Origin: Microbacterium rhizosphaerae
Lineage (GTDB): Bacteria; Actinomycetota; Actinomycetes; Actinomycetales; Microbacteriaceae
DNA: 64,000 nucleotides
Reading direction: 5' to 3'
Assembly (NCBI RefSeq): GCF_034120055.1
Contig: NZ_CP139368.1
Span: 2,170,001 to 2,234,000, forward strand
Shown piece by piece: positions 1 to 8,870 of the stretch. Numbering within the stretch: position 1 is the stretch's first letter; every line of letters starts with the position of its first letter. A program made the position numbers and the translations under genes. Under the pieces are notes generated by a model. It ran no database searches. It saw nothing but the letters and a program-made list of their open reading frames with translations, and had not been told where the DNA came from.

Positions 1-1098
1 GTGCTGCGACTGGATGCCGACGCCTTCGCCGAGATCGCGTGGTCTGCGGTGGTGCTCGATGAGGCCCAGTTCGTGAAGAACCCGAAGACGAAGCTGCACC
101 GTGCCGTGGGGCGTCTGCGTGCCGACGCGCGCTACGCCGTCACGGGAACCCCGCTGGAGAACAGCCTCTCCGAGCTGTGGGCCCTGCTGTCGCTGACCGC
201 GCCCGGGCTCTTCCCCTCCGCTCGCCGGTTCCGGGAGGAGTACATCGGGCCGATCGAGAAGGGCACGGTGCCGGAGAACCAGGAGGGCGGGTCGTTCCGT
301 GCCGGCCGGCTCGCACGCCTGCGCCGGCGCATCCGTCCGCTCGTCCTGAGACGTACGAAAGAGCTCGTCGCGACGGAGCTTCCGCCGAAGCAGGAGCAGC
401 TGCTGCGGATCGAGCTCGAGCCCTCGCATCGCGCGATCTACGACGCGACGCTGCAGCGCGAGCGGCAGAAGGTCCTCGGTCTGCTGGAAGACCTCGACCG
501 CAACCGGTTCATCGTCTTCCGCTCGCTCACCCTCTTGCGGATGCTGAGCCTCGCTCCGGGACTCGTGGACCCCGAGCACGCCCACATCCCGTCGAGCAAG
601 CTCGAAGCGCTGATCGATCAGCTGCAGGAGATCGTCGCGGAAGGGCACCGCGTGCTCGTCTTCAGCCAGTTCACTTCCTATCTGGCGCTCGTGCGGGAGC
701 GGCTCGAGCGCGTCGGCATCTCGTTCTGCACTCTGGACGGCTCGACGCGCCACCGGGAGCGCGTGATCGACGGGTTCCGGTCCGGCTCCGCGCCGGTCTT
801 CCTCATCTCGCTGAAGGCCGGCGGCTTCGGGCTCACGCTCACCGAGGCCGAGTACGTCTTCCTCCTCGACCCGTGGTGGAACCCGGCGGCGGAGGCGCAG
901 GCGGTCGACCGCGCGCACCGCCTCGGGCAGTCGCATCCCGTGAACGTCTACCGGATGATCGCGGCCGACACCATCGAGGACAAGGTCATGGCGCTGCAGC
1001 AGCGCAAAGCGCGGCTCTTCCAGGCCGTGATGGACGACGACGCCCTGTTCGGCCAGGCCCTCACGGCCGCCGACATCCGCGGACTGCTCGACGGCTGA
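1..1098 (+). CDS. SNF2-family DEAD/DEAH helicase, C-terminal part (5' truncated by window)
   Basis: The frame is open from base 1, so the true start lies upstream; what remains (365 codons) is the C-terminal part of a Swi2/Snf2-type ATPase that remodels nucleic acid-protein complexes. Visible motifs: motif II DEAQ at residues 20-23 followed by FVKN, motif III region AVTGTPLENSLSELW, the helicase C domain with LVFSQFTSY near residue 219, GGFGLTLTEA, and motif VI QAVDRAHRLGQ near residue 300. Bacterial relatives often carry an N-terminal SWIM zinc finger and SNF2_N lobe, which would be outside the window. Family assignment is secure; the cellular role is unknown. Confidence 0.93.
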   Translation: MLRLDADAFAEIAWSAVVLDEAQFVKNPKTKLHRAVGRLRADARYAVTGTPLENSLSELWALLSLTAPGLFPSARRFREEYIGPIEKGTVPENQEGGSFRAGRLARLRRRIRPLVLRRTKELVATELPPKQEQLLRIELEPSHRAIYDATLQRERQKVLGLLEDLDRNRFIVFRSLTLLRMLSLAPGLVDPEHAHIPSSKLEALIDQLQEIVAEGHRVLVFSQFTSYLALVRERLERVGISFCTLDGSTRHRERVIDGFRSGSAPVFLISLKAGGFGLTLTEAEYVFLLDPWWNPAAEAQAVDRAHRLGQSHPVNVYRMIAADTIEDKVMALQQRKARLFQAVMDDDALFGQALTAADIRGLLDG

Positions 1099-1157
1099 GC
1101 AACGGGCTGAGTCGCCTTTTGCACGGCTGGTCGACCCGGCCGCGACGGCGCCCTCGG

Positions 1158-1163
1158 CTAGGC
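1158..1163 (+). promoter_or_regulatory. -10 hexamer TAGGCT before the MBL-Rieske gene
   Basis: TAGGCT matches the actinobacterial TAnnnT -10 and lies 27 nt before the ATG at 1191, leaving a short leader with GGGAGGA (1180-1186) as ribosome binding site. No clear -35 is seen. Confidence 0.4.
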
Positions 1164-1190
1164 TCGAAGGGTTCGAAACGGGAGGACTCC

Positions 1191-2765
1191 ATGCGGATCA
1201 CGGGGCTCGGTCACGCCGGCATGTTCATCGAGACCAGGGGCGGCAGCATCCTGTGCGACCCGGTTCTCGGACCGAGCTTCTTCGGCTCCTGGTTCCCGTT
1301 CCCCGACAATCGCGGCCTCGACTGGGAGCGGTTCGGCACGGCCGACTTCCTCTACATCTCGCATCGCCACCGCGACCACTTCGACCCTGCGCTGCTCCAG
1401 AAGTACGTGCCGAAGGACATCAAGGTCCTGCTGCCCGAGTATCCGACGGATGATCTCGAGACCGACCTGCGCGGCCTCGGCTACGACAACATCGTCTACA
1501 CGCAGGCGGGCGTCCCGCTGGAGTTCGGCGACCTCACGGTCATGGTCACGCCGTTGCGCGCGCCGAGCGACGGTCCGATCGGCGACTCGTCGCTGAGCGT
1601 CGACGACGGCACCGCGAGCATGCTGAACCAGAACGACTCGCACCCTCTCGACCTCGAGAAGCTGCTCTCGTTCTCGAAGCCCGATGCCTACTTCACCCAG
1701 GTCTCGGGCGCGATCTGGTGGCCGATGGTCTACGACCTGCCGCAGGACGCGAAGCAGAACTTCGCCCGCCTCAAGCGCGACGCACAGAACAAGCGCGCGA
1801 TGTACTACATCGAGAAGGTGGATGCCGAGCACGTCTTCCCGATGGCCGGACCGCCGATGTTCCTGCGCGAGGAGCTGTTCCGCTACAACGGCTGGGGTCT
1901 CGAGGACGACGCGATCTTCACCGACCAGCAGCAGTTCCTCGACCACATGGCCGCGCAGCGGCCGGACCAGAAGGGCTACCTCTTCCTGCCGGGCACGCAG
2001 GTCGACCTCGACCACGCCGCCGTGACGGTGACGCAGACGCTGTTCTCGGATGCCGAGATCGAGCGCATCTTCGGCCAGAAGTGGGACTACCTCGCCGAGC
2101 AGCGCGACACCCGCCAGGACGAGATCCAGGCCGAGGAGGCGCGCCGCGCGCCGGTGCTGCCGCCGGCGGACATGCTCACGGCGATCAAGGAGTGGTGGGA
2201 GCCGCTGCTGCGCCGTGCGCGCACCATCCGCGACGGCGTCGGCGGCAACGTGCGCTTCCGCATCGGCGAGCTCGACATGGTCGTGGACTTCCCGAAGGCG
2301 AAGGTGCGCGAGTACGCCGGCGAGGAGTGCATCTACTGGTACACGATCCCGGCCGATCTCGTCTCGACCAACATCGCCGATCATGAGATCGACTGGTCGA
2401 ACTCGATCTTCCTGTCGATGCAGTTCGAGGTCGGACGCAGCGGCAAGTTCAACGAGTTCCTCACCACTTTCCTGAAGTGCCTCTCGCGCGACCGCATCGA
2501 GTACGTCGAGAACTGGTACGCCGAGCAGTCGGATCAGACCGAGGATGCGCAGCTGGGCGACTGGATCGTGCAGCGACGCTGCCCGCATCTGCGCGCCGAC
2601 CTGACGAAGACCGGGAGGATCGAGGACGGCGTGCTCACCTGCAGCCTGCACGACTGGAGCTGGGACCTGCGCAGCGGCAAGTGCCTCACGAGCCAGGGGC
2701 ACGCGATCCGCGCCCACGCCGTCGAGGACGCGCTGCACCGCGACGCGACCGTTCCGGCCGCCTGA
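1191..2765 (+). CDS. MBL-fold metallo-hydrolase with C-terminal Rieske [2Fe-2S] domain
   Basis: A 524-residue protein. The N-terminal half has a metallo-beta-lactamase fold signature: GHAGMFIE, then HxHxDH at H58, H60, D62, H63 for the dinuclear metal site, resembling UlaG-type hydrolases. The C-terminus has a Rieske motif, CPH at 464-466 and CSLH at 484-487 (CxH-x17-CxxH), which would hold a [2Fe-2S] cluster. This pairing of a Rieske domain and an MBL fold recalls the CMP-sialic acid hydroxylase family, but the domain order here is reversed and the substrate is unknown. The ATG at 1191 is chosen because it follows a good Shine-Dalgarno sequence and the MBL domain starts at once; an upstream extension would run antisense into the helicase region without homology. 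Confidence 0.85.
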   Translation: MRITGLGHAGMFIETRGGSILCDPVLGPSFFGSWFPFPDNRGLDWERFGTADFLYISHRHRDHFDPALLQKYVPKDIKVLLPEYPTDDLETDLRGLGYDNIVYTQAGVPLEFGDLTVMVTPLRAPSDGPIGDSSLSVDDGTASMLNQNDSHPLDLEKLLSFSKPDAYFTQVSGAIWWPMVYDLPQDAKQNFARLKRDAQNKRAMYYIEKVDAEHVFPMAGPPMFLREELFRYNGWGLEDDAIFTDQQQFLDHMAAQRPDQKGYLFLPGTQVDLDHAAVTVTQTLFSDAEIERIFGQKWDYLAEQRDTRQDEIQAEEARRAPVLPPADMLTAIKEWWEPLLRRARTIRDGVGGNVRFRIGELDMVVDFPKAKVREYAGEECIYWYTIPADLVSTNIADHEIDWSNSIFLSMQFEVGRSGKFNEFLTTFLKCLSRDRIEYVENWYAEQSDQTEDAQLGDWIVQRRCPHLRADLTKTGRIEDGVLTCSLHDWSWDLRSGKCLTSQGHAIRAHAVEDALHRDATVPAA

Positions 2766-2849
2766 GCACCACCGCGAGCGCCGCGATCGCCAGGGCGCGC
2801 TCGCGCCTCGCCTCTCGGCGCGGTGTGGGGGAGCGTCCCGGCGGCCCGA

Positions 2850-2874
2850 TGATACACGGGCTCGTCGCGTATCA
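2850..2874. promoter_or_regulatory. Candidate operator dyad upstream of doxX-like gene
   Basis: TGATAC and GTATCA form perfect 6-bp arms separated by 13 nt, 64 nt before the ATG of the DoxX gene. The spacing fits a dimeric helix-turn-helix repressor site, but no regulator gene is adjacent, so this is only a candidate. Confidence 0.3.
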
Positions 2875-2937
2875 CGCCAGGGGGCCGCGGCTCTTGATCA
2901 TCGGTTCATCCAAACCGGAGATTAAGAAGGAGTCGCA

Positions 2938-3465
2938 ATGACAACCATCCCTGTCCGCGCAGGATCCATGACCGCGCCGGCTCCGGCCCGCGAGTCCGCC
3001 TGGGCGCGTGCCGTCCGATTCGAGGCCACCGTCGAGGGCGGCGTCAAGACGCTGCTGGAGCGCTGGTCGATCGCCGTGCTGCGTGTGGCGCTCGGGCTCG
3101 TGTTCCTGGTGTTCGGCCTGCTGAAGTTCGTCCCGGGCCTGAGCCCGATCGAAGCGCTCGTCATGCGCACGTGGCACTCGCTGTCGTTCGGGATCGTCAC
3201 GGGCTACTCCGCCATGGCCATCACGGCGGCCATGGAGTCGCTCGTGGGCATCCTGCTGATCGCGGGCGTGTTCCAGCGCTTCGCCCTGGCGCTGCTCGCC
3301 CTCACGTTCGTCGGCATCCTGTCGCCGCTCGTGTTCTTCACGGGCGACCTGTTCACGCCGGGACCGACCCTGACCGCGCAGTACATCCTGAAGGATGTCG
3401 TGCTGGTCGCCGCCGCGATGGTCGTCGCCTCCCGCGCTCTGCGCGCGGCGCCGTCCCGGAGCTGA
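2938..3465 (+). CDS. DoxX family membrane protein
   Basis: A 175-residue integral membrane protein with four hydrophobic segments, about residues 43-62, 80-100, 105-127 and 143-163. The family signature is visible in the segment ILKDVVLVAAAMV near the C-terminus. DoxX-like proteins are small quinone-pathway or redox-stress membrane proteins; no specific substrate can be read here. The ATG at 2938 has a strong ribosome binding site, AAGAAGGAG at 2924-2932. The first 35 residues are a hydrophilic cytoplasmic extension rich in Ala and Pro. The gene stands alone between a dyad upstream and a strong hairpin downstream. Confidence 0.85.
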   Translation: MTTIPVRAGSMTAPAPARESAWARAVRFEATVEGGVKTLLERWSIAVLRVALGLVFLVFGLLKFVPGLSPIEALVMRTWHSLSFGIVTGYSAMAITAAMESLVGILLIAGVFQRFALALLALTFVGILSPLVFFTGDLFTPGPTLTAQYILKDVVLVAAAMVVASRALRAAPSRS

Positions 3466-3471
3466 CGTCGC

Positions 3472-3526
3472 CGCACACGCGAGGGGCGGGACGGATCGAG
3501 GATCCGTCCCGCCCCTCGCGTGTGCG
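3472..3526 (+). terminator. 26-bp perfect hairpin terminator
   Basis: Bases 3472-3497 are the exact reverse complement of 3501-3526, with a 3-nt loop (GAG). It begins 6 nt after the doxX stop. No T-tract follows, which is usual for high-GC actinobacterial terminators. It is the longest perfect inverted repeat I found in the window. Confidence 0.8.
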
Positions 3527-3537
3527 CGGTCTCGGCA

Positions 3538-3543
3538 TACACT
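3538..3543 (+). promoter_or_regulatory. -10 hexamer TACACT placed for leaderless start at 3551
   Basis: TACACT is followed by 7 nt and then the GTG start at 3551, so transcription would begin on or next to the start codon. No ribosome binding site precedes the GTG. Confidence 0.55.
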
Positions 3544-3550
3544 TCCGAGT

Positions 3551-4273
3551 GTGTTCGACTATGACGCGCAGATCCGGGCGGCACTGCAGGTCCCGCTCTC
3601 GAGCATCGCCGACGTCGTCACACTGATGAGGACGATCGACACCCTGACCACCGACGGCGACGGCCTGAAGTGGTTCAACGGCCTCTATCTCACGGTGACG
3701 GATGCGGTCGGCACCCGCGCCGCGGGCGGCGGATTCGCCGACGCCGGCTTCATGGCGGCCCTCGACGTGGAGTTCGCGCGGCTGTACTTCTCGGCGCTGG
3801 CGGACTTCCTCGACGGGTCTGCGCTGCCCGGGTGCTGGCAGGTGCTCTTCGCTGCTCGCGCCGACCGGCGGCTCGCCCGCATCCAGTGCGCCCTGGCCGG
3901 AATGAACGCCCACATCAACCACGACCTCGCGTTCGCGATCGTGTCGACGTGTCAGGCGCGCGACATCGCGCCGGATGACGGCAGTGTGCAGCACGGCGAC
4001 TTCACCGCACTCAACGCGACGCTCGACAGTCTGATCGAGACGGCGAAGACCGGACTCGATGTGCGGCTGCTCGGGGACGCCCTCCCGCCGCTCGGCGTCG
4101 TCGAGAACACCATCGCGGGCTGGAGCATGAGCGCGGCCCGTCAGAACGCCTGGAGCAACGCCGAGATCCTCTGGAGCATCCGCGGCCTGCCGCTGCTGAG
4201 CGACCGCTTCGCGCACGGCCTCGACGGTGTGGCGAGCGTCATCGGCAAAGCCCTCCTGGTTCCGGTGCCGTGA
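3551..4273 (+). CDS. DUF5995 family protein
   Basis: A 240-residue soluble protein matching the actinobacterial DUF5995 family: conserved stretches are [39 protein letters not shown], and the family hallmark [11 protein letters not shown]. Function is unknown in the family; the His/Asn-rich AGMNAHIN segment suggests a metal or ligand site, but that is inference. The GTG at 3551 is chosen because it follows a TAnnnT hexamer by 7 nt and because upstream codons belong to the terminator hairpin. It is followed by the pyrimidine operon, which has its own promoter. Confidence 0.8.
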   Translation: MFDYDAQIRAALQVPLSSIADVVTLMRTIDTLTTDGDGLKWFNGLYLTVTDAVGTRAAGGGFADAGFMAALDVEFARLYFSALADFLDGSALPGCWQVLFAARADRRLARIQCALAGMNAHINHDLAFAIVSTCQARDIAPDDGSVQHGDFTALNATLDSLIETAKTGLDVRLLGDALPPLGVVENTIAGWSMSAARQNAWSNAEILWSIRGLPLLSDRFAHGLDGVASVIGKALLVPVP

Positions 4274-4305
4274 GGCGGGGTGTCCGACCGCTGCAGAGTT
4301 TTGGA

Positions 4306-4311
4306 TAGACT
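4306..4311 (+). promoter_or_regulatory. -10 hexamer TAGACT of the pyr operon
   Basis: TAGACT fits the TAnnnT consensus and would start transcription near 4318, giving an untranslated leader of about 54 nt that contains the PyrR-type RNA element. The same string, GATAGACTGG, recurs at 23552 before the HGxxPAAW gene. Confidence 0.5.
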
Positions 4312-4331
4312 GGTCGCGCACAGCCCAGCAA

Positions 4332-4362
4332 CCTTTAACACCGTCCAGAGAGGCGGAGAAGG
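4332..4362 (+). promoter_or_regulatory. PyrR-binding RNA element overlapping the pyrR ribosome binding site
   Basis: The leader contains TCCAGAGAGG at 4344-4353, matching the known PyrR-binding consensus (UCCNGNGAGG). It sits in a hairpin: CCTT (4332-4335) pairs with AAGG (4359-4362), and CCG/CGG and CC/GG pair inside. The 3' arm AAGG is the start of the Shine-Dalgarno sequence AAGGGAG (4359-4365) for the ATG at 4372. In mycobacteria PyrR is known to repress translation from such a site when UMP is plentiful; no separate transcription terminator is seen here, which favours the same mechanism. Confidence 0.72.
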
Positions 4363-4371
4363 GAGCGGCGG

Positions 4372-4905
4372 ATGAGCACGCGCACCGTGCTGCACGAAGC
4401 CGACATCGCTCGAGCCCTGACTCGGATCTCCCACGAGATCCTGGAGTCCAATCGCGGACCCGACAACCTCGTGCTCCTCGGCATCCCGACACGCGGCGTC
4501 ACCCTCGCCGAGCGGATCTCGCGCATCCTCGGCGAGATCTCCGGCGAGTCGATCGAGGCGGGCGCGCTCGACGTCACGATGTACCGCGACGATCTGCACC
4601 GCAATCCGACGCGCACCCCCCAGCCGACCCAGATCCCCGGTGGGGGGATCGACGGCAAGGTCGTCGTGCTCGTGGACGACGTGCTCTTCTCCGGTCGCAG
4701 CATCCGCGCCGCACTCGACGCCATCCAGGACATCGGCCGGCCCGCGATCGTGCGCCTCGCGACGCTCGTCGACCGCGGCCACCGCGAACTGCCGATCCGG
4801 CCCGACTTCGTCGGCAAGAACCTGCCGAGCTCGCGCGACGAGCGCGTGCGCGTGCGACTGGCCGAGGTCGACGGCGAGGACGCCGTGACGATCGAGGGGG
4901 AGTGA
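4372..4905 (+). CDS. pyrR: Bifunctional pyr operon regulator / uracil phosphoribosyltransferase
   Basis: A 177-residue type I phosphoribosyltransferase. The PRPP-binding loop [12 protein letters not shown] has D102-D103; other PyrR signatures are [19 protein letters not shown] and [15 protein letters not shown]. It senses UMP and binds the leader RNA of the operon, and has weak uracil phosphoribosyltransferase activity. It is the first gene of pyrRBC-PH-carAB-pyrF, and its own ribosome binding site lies inside the candidate RNA target, so it should be autoregulated (inference). Confidence 0.95.
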   Translation: MSTRTVLHEADIARALTRISHEILESNRGPDNLVLLGIPTRGVTLAERISRILGEISGESIEAGALDVTMYRDDLHRNPTRTPQPTQIPGGGIDGKVVVLVDDVLFSGRSIRAALDAIQDIGRPAIVRLATLVDRGHRELPIRPDFVGKNLPSSRDERVRVRLAEVDGEDAVTIEGE

Positions 4906-4910
4906 GCGCC

Positions 4911-5873
4911 GTGCGGCACCTGCTCGACACCAAGACGCTCGGCCGCGAGGAGGCGCTGCGCATCCTCGACGTCGCCGAGGACATGGCCGACGCGCAGCAG
5001 CGCGAGGTCAAGAAGCTGCCGGCGCTGCGCGGCAAGACGGTCGTGAACCTCTTCTTCGAGGATTCGACGCGCACGCGCATCTCGTTCGAGGCCGCCGCGA
5101 AGCGGCTGTCGGCGGACGTCATCAACTTCTCGGCGAAGGGCTCGAGCGTCTCGAAGGGCGAGTCCCTGCAGGACACCGCCCAGACGCTGCAGGCGATGGG
5201 GGCGGATGCCGTCGTCATGCGCCACGGGGCCTCCGGCGCCCCCCGCACCCTCGCGACGAGCGGCTGGATCACCGCCGGCGTCGTCAACGCCGGCGACGGC
5301 ACGCACGAGCACCCGACGCAGGCCCTGCTCGACGCGTACACGATGCGCAAGCGCCGGTACGGCGCCGACAGCCGCGGACGCGATCTCACCGGGTATCGCG
5401 TGACGATCGTCGGAGACATCCTGCATTCGCGGGTGGCGCGCTCGAACCTCTGGCTGCTGAACACCCTCGGCGCCGAGGTGACGCTCGTGAGCCCGCCGAC
5501 GCTCATCCCTCAGGACGTGACGTCCTGGCCCGCCCGCATCGGCTACGACCTCGACGAGGCGATCGCCGGCGGTCCGGACGCGCTCATGATGCTCCGCATC
5601 CAGCAGGAGCGCATGAACGCCGCCTACTTCCCGACCGAGCGAGAGTACTCGCGCACGTGGGGCCTGGACGCGGCCAGGCTCGCCGCACTGCCGACCGATA
5701 GCATCGTGATGCACCCCGGCCCGATGAACCGCGGTCTGGAGATCTCCGCCGACGCCGCCGACTCCGCACGCTCGACCGTGCTGGAGCAGGTCGCCAACGG
5801 CGTCTCGGTCCGGATGGCCGTGCTCTACCTGCTGCTGGCGGGGGAGCGCAACGAGAAGGAGGACGCCCGATGA
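4911..5873 (+). CDS. pyrB: Aspartate carbamoyltransferase catalytic subunit
   Basis: Joins carbamoyl phosphate and aspartate, the committed step of pyrimidine synthesis. The 320-residue length is normal. The carbamoyl-phosphate site [13 protein letters not shown] is near residues 45-57, followed by [21 protein letters not shown] and HPGPMNRG. Two in-frame GTG codons are possible: 4902, which overlaps the pyrR stop as GTGA, and 4911; I chose 4911 because the purine-rich GAGGGGGA (4893-4900) is then about 10 nt upstream. No pyrI regulatory chain is present, as is usual in actinobacteria. The gene overlaps pyrC by 4 bp. Confidence 0.96.
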   Translation: MRHLLDTKTLGREEALRILDVAEDMADAQQREVKKLPALRGKTVVNLFFEDSTRTRISFEAAAKRLSADVINFSAKGSSVSKGESLQDTAQTLQAMGADAVVMRHGASGAPRTLATSGWITAGVVNAGDGTHEHPTQALLDAYTMRKRRYGADSRGRDLTGYRVTIVGDILHSRVARSNLWLLNTLGAEVTLVSPPTLIPQDVTSWPARIGYDLDEAIAGGPDALMMLRIQQERMNAAYFPTEREYSRTWGLDAARLAALPTDSIVMHPGPMNRGLEISADAADSARSTVLEQVANGVSVRMAVLYLLLAGERNEKEDAR

Positions 5874-7204
5874 CCGCCCTTCGACAGGATGCCGGGACCC
5901 CCGGCGCCGTGATCTACCGCGGAGTCAGCCTCGAGGGCGGCGAGACCGCCGACCTCCTCGTCGTGGACGGTCGGATCGACGAGGTCGGCACGGGGCTCTC
6001 CCGCGCCGGCGCCGCCGCGGTGGACGCGGACGGACTGGTCGCCCTGCCCGGACTCGTCGATCTCCACACGCACCTGCGCGAGCCCGGATACGAGGCGTCC
6101 GAGACGATCCTCACCGGCTCCCGCGCGGCTGCCGCCGGCGGTTACACGGCCGTGTTCGCGATGCCGAACACGTCTCCGGTCGCCGACACCGCGGGTGTCG
6201 TCGAGCAGGAGCTGTCCCTGGGCGAGGCCGCCGGCTACGTCACCGTGCAGCCCATCGGCGCGGTCACCGTCGGACAGAAGGGCGAGCGTCTCGCCGAGCT
6301 CGGCGCCATGGCGTCCTCCCGGGCGCACGTGCGGGTGTTCAGCGACGACGGATTCTGCGTGTCCGACCCGCTCATCATGCGGCGGGCGCTGGAGTATGTG
6401 AAGGCCTTCGACGGCGTGATCGCGCAGCACGCACAGGATCCGCGCCTCACCGAGAGCGCCCAGATGAACGAGGGCGCGGTCTCGGCGGAGCTGGGCCTCG
6501 CGGGTTGGCCGGCCGTCGCCGAGGAGTCGATCATCGCCCGCGACGTCCTGCTCGCCCAGCACGTCGGCTCCCGCCTGCACGTGTGCCACCTGTCCACCGC
6601 GGGATCGGTCGACATCATCCGCTGGGCGAAGGCGCGCGGCATCCAGGTGACAGCCGAGGTCACGCCCCACCACCTGCTGCTCACCGAGGAGCTCGTGCGC
6701 GACTACGACGCCCGGTTCAAGGTCAACCCGCCGCTGCGGCGCGACGAGGACGTCCTCGCCGTGCGCGCGGGGCTCGCAGACGGGACGATCGACATCGTCG
6801 CCACCGACCACGCGCCGCATCCCGACGAGGCGAAGTCGTGCGAGTGGCACGCGGCTGCGAACGGCATGGTCGGGCTCGAGAGCGCGCTCCGGGTCGTGCA
6901 GCAGGCGATGGTCGACACCGGGATGCTGGACTGGGCCGACGTCGCGCGGGTCATGTCCCGCACGCCGGCGCGCATCGGCCGGCTGGACGGACACGGGCGC
7001 CCGCTCGCCGCGGGCGAGGCGGCCGAGTTCACGCTGTACGACCCGTCGGTCTCCGCAGTCTTCTCCTCGGACGACCTGCGCGGGCGCAGCCGCAATTCGC
7101 CCTACCTGGGTCGCGAGCTCCCCGGACGGATCGTGTGGACGGTCCACCGCGGCGTGCCGACGGTCGCCGACGGCGTCCTCGCCGAGGCGGGAGTCCCCGC
7201 GTGA
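5870..7204 (+). CDS. pyrC: Dihydroorotase
   Basis: Cyclises carbamoyl-aspartate to dihydroorotate. It is a 444-residue class I enzyme of the amidohydrolase superfamily: [10 protein letters not shown] with metal ligands H66 and H68, [10 protein letters not shown], and the catalytic Asp in TDHAPH at D313. The ATG overlaps the pyrB stop (ATGA, 5870-5873), which points to translational coupling. The protein ends 4 bp into the next gene. Confidence 0.96.
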   Translation: MTALRQDAGTPGAVIYRGVSLEGGETADLLVVDGRIDEVGTGLSRAGAAAVDADGLVALPGLVDLHTHLREPGYEASETILTGSRAAAAGGYTAVFAMPNTSPVADTAGVVEQELSLGEAAGYVTVQPIGAVTVGQKGERLAELGAMASSRAHVRVFSDDGFCVSDPLIMRRALEYVKAFDGVIAQHAQDPRLTESAQMNEGAVSAELGLAGWPAVAEESIIARDVLLAQHVGSRLHVCHLSTAGSVDIIRWAKARGIQVTAEVTPHHLLLTEELVRDYDARFKVNPPLRRDEDVLAVRAGLADGTIDIVATDHAPHPDEAKSCEWHAAANGMVGLESALRVVQQAMVDTGMLDWADVARVMSRTPARIGRLDGHGRPLAAGEAAEFTLYDPSVSAVFSSDDLRGRSRNSPYLGRELPGRIVWTVHRGVPTVADGVLAEAGVPA

Positions 7205-7722
7205 GCACCGGTTTCGCCGTCATCCCGATCGCCCTGTTCGTCGCCGCCATCGCAGTCGGCGCGGTGTGGGCGTGGATGCGCCGCGCGAAACGCGACTCCG
7301 CGCCGTTGGTCGAGCACGGCGAGCTTCCGGCCGACGCGCACGTGCAGGCTGCCTTCGACTCGCTCTACGTCGCCACCACGAGGCACGAGGAGCCCCTGGA
7401 GCGCATCGCCGCCCCGGGCCTCGCGATGCGCTCGTTCGCCGGGCTCACCGTGGCGACCGAGGGCCTCGGCGTCGACCTCGGGGGCAGGACGCGCTTCGTC
7501 CTGACACCCGAGCGCATCCTCGAGGTCGGTCAATCCACCGTCGCGATCGACCGTGTGGTCGAGAAGGACGGCCTCGTGCGCGTCGTCTGGCGCACCGACA
7601 TCGACACAACCGTCGACTCCTACTTCCGACCGACGGATGCCTCCGCCCGCGCCCTCGCGGAGGCCGTGGCCGGCATCCTCCCCGCCTCACCCTCTGACTC
7701 CCAGACAGGAGCCGACGCATGA
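7201..7722 (+). CDS. PH-like membrane-anchored protein of the pyr operon
   Basis: A 173-residue protein with one N-terminal membrane segment (about residues 5-25) followed by a soluble beta-rich domain. By position and build it matches the unnamed gene between pyrC and carA in mycobacteria (Rv1382-type, annotated as an export or PH-like domain protein). Function is unknown. The GTG at 7201 overlaps the pyrC stop (GTGA) and its end overlaps carA (ATGA), so it is translated as part of the operon. It could anchor or couple the pathway at the membrane, but nothing in the sequence proves it. Confidence 0.8.
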   Translation: MSTGFAVIPIALFVAAIAVGAVWAWMRRAKRDSAPLVEHGELPADAHVQAAFDSLYVATTRHEEPLERIAAPGLAMRSFAGLTVATEGLGVDLGGRTRFVLTPERILEVGQSTVAIDRVVEKDGLVRVVWRTDIDTTVDSYFRPTDASARALAEAVAGILPASPSDSQTGADA

Positions 7723-8870
7723 CCTTCACCACCGACCCCGCGGTGCTCGTCCTCGAGGACGGCACCCGCCACGTCGGGCGCGCCTACGGCGCGCGCGGCA
7801 CGACCCTCGGCGAGGTCGTCTTCGCCACCGGCATGACGGGCTACCAGGAGACCCTCACCGACCCCTCCTACGCGGGTCAGATCGTGCTCCAGACGGCCCC
7901 GCACATCGGCAACACCGGCATGAACGGCGAGGACCCGGAGTCGCGCCGCATCTGGGTCGCCGGCTACATCGTGCGCGACCCCTCCCGGGTCGTGTCGAAC
8001 TGGCGGGCCGACGAGTCGCTCGACGACGCCCTCGTCACCGACGGCATCGTGGGGATCAGTGGCATCGACACCCGCGCCGTCACGCGCCACATCCGCTCGG
8101 CGGGCAGCATGCGCGGCGGGATCTTCTCCGGGGAGGCAGCAGCCCTCGATCCGCAGGAGCAGGTGCGCATCGTGCGCGAGGCGCCGCAGATGGCGGGGCT
8201 CAACCTCTCCGCGGAGGTCTCGGTCGCGACCGCCGAGGTGACCGAGGCGACGGCCGAGCGCATCGGCAACCTGGCCGTGCTCGACCTCGGCGTCAAGCAG
8301 GCGACGATCGACAATCTGGCGGCGCGCGGCTTCGAGGTGCACGTGCTGCCGCAGAGCGTCACGATCGACGAGATCCGCGCGATCGACCCTGTCGCCGTGT
8401 TCTACTCCAACGGCCCGGGCGATCCCGCCGCCTCCGACGACCACGTCGCACTCCTGCGCGCGGTGCTCGACGACGGGCTGCCGTTCTTCGGCATCTGCTT
8501 CGGCAACCAGCTGCTCGGCCGCGCCCTCGGGTTCGGCACGTACAAGCTGCCCTTCGGCCACCGCGGCATCAACCAGCCGGTGCTCGACAAGGCCACCGGG
8601 CGCGTGGAGATCACGGCCCACAACCACGGCTTCGCCGTCGACGCCCCGATCGAGGGCGAGACGCAGAGCCCGAACGGCTACGGCCGCGTCGAGGTCAGCC
8701 ACGTCGACCTCAACGACAACGTCGTCGAGGGCCTGCGGGCTCTCGACATCCCGGCGTTCTCGGTGCAGTACCACCCGGAGGCCGCCGCCGGACCGCACGA
8801 CGCGAACTACCTCTTCGACCGCTTCCGCGACCTCGTCCGCGAGCACCAGAGCCAGAAGGACGCCAAGTAA
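7719..8870 (+). CDS. carA: Carbamoyl-phosphate synthase small subunit
   Basis: Glutaminase subunit that releases ammonia for CarB. It has 383 residues, an N-terminal CPSase small-chain domain ([21 protein letters not shown]) and a C-terminal class I amidotransferase domain with the nucleophile C260 in FFGICFGNQ and the triad His in [15 protein letters not shown] overlap with the upstream gene and a 1-base overlap with carB (TAATG) keep the operon coupled. Confidence 0.97.
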   Translation: MTFTTDPAVLVLEDGTRHVGRAYGARGTTLGEVVFATGMTGYQETLTDPSYAGQIVLQTAPHIGNTGMNGEDPESRRIWVAGYIVRDPSRVVSNWRADESLDDALVTDGIVGISGIDTRAVTRHIRSAGSMRGGIFSGEAAALDPQEQVRIVREAPQMAGLNLSAEVSVATAEVTEATAERIGNLAVLDLGVKQATIDNLAARGFEVHVLPQSVTIDEIRAIDPVAVFYSNGPGDPAASDDHVALLRAVLDDGLPFFGICFGNQLLGRALGFGTYKLPFGHRGINQPVLDKATGRVEITAHNHGFAVDAPIEGETQSPNGYGRVEVSHVDLNDNVVEGLRALDIPAFSVQYHPEAAAGPHDANYLFDRFRDLVREHQSQKDAK

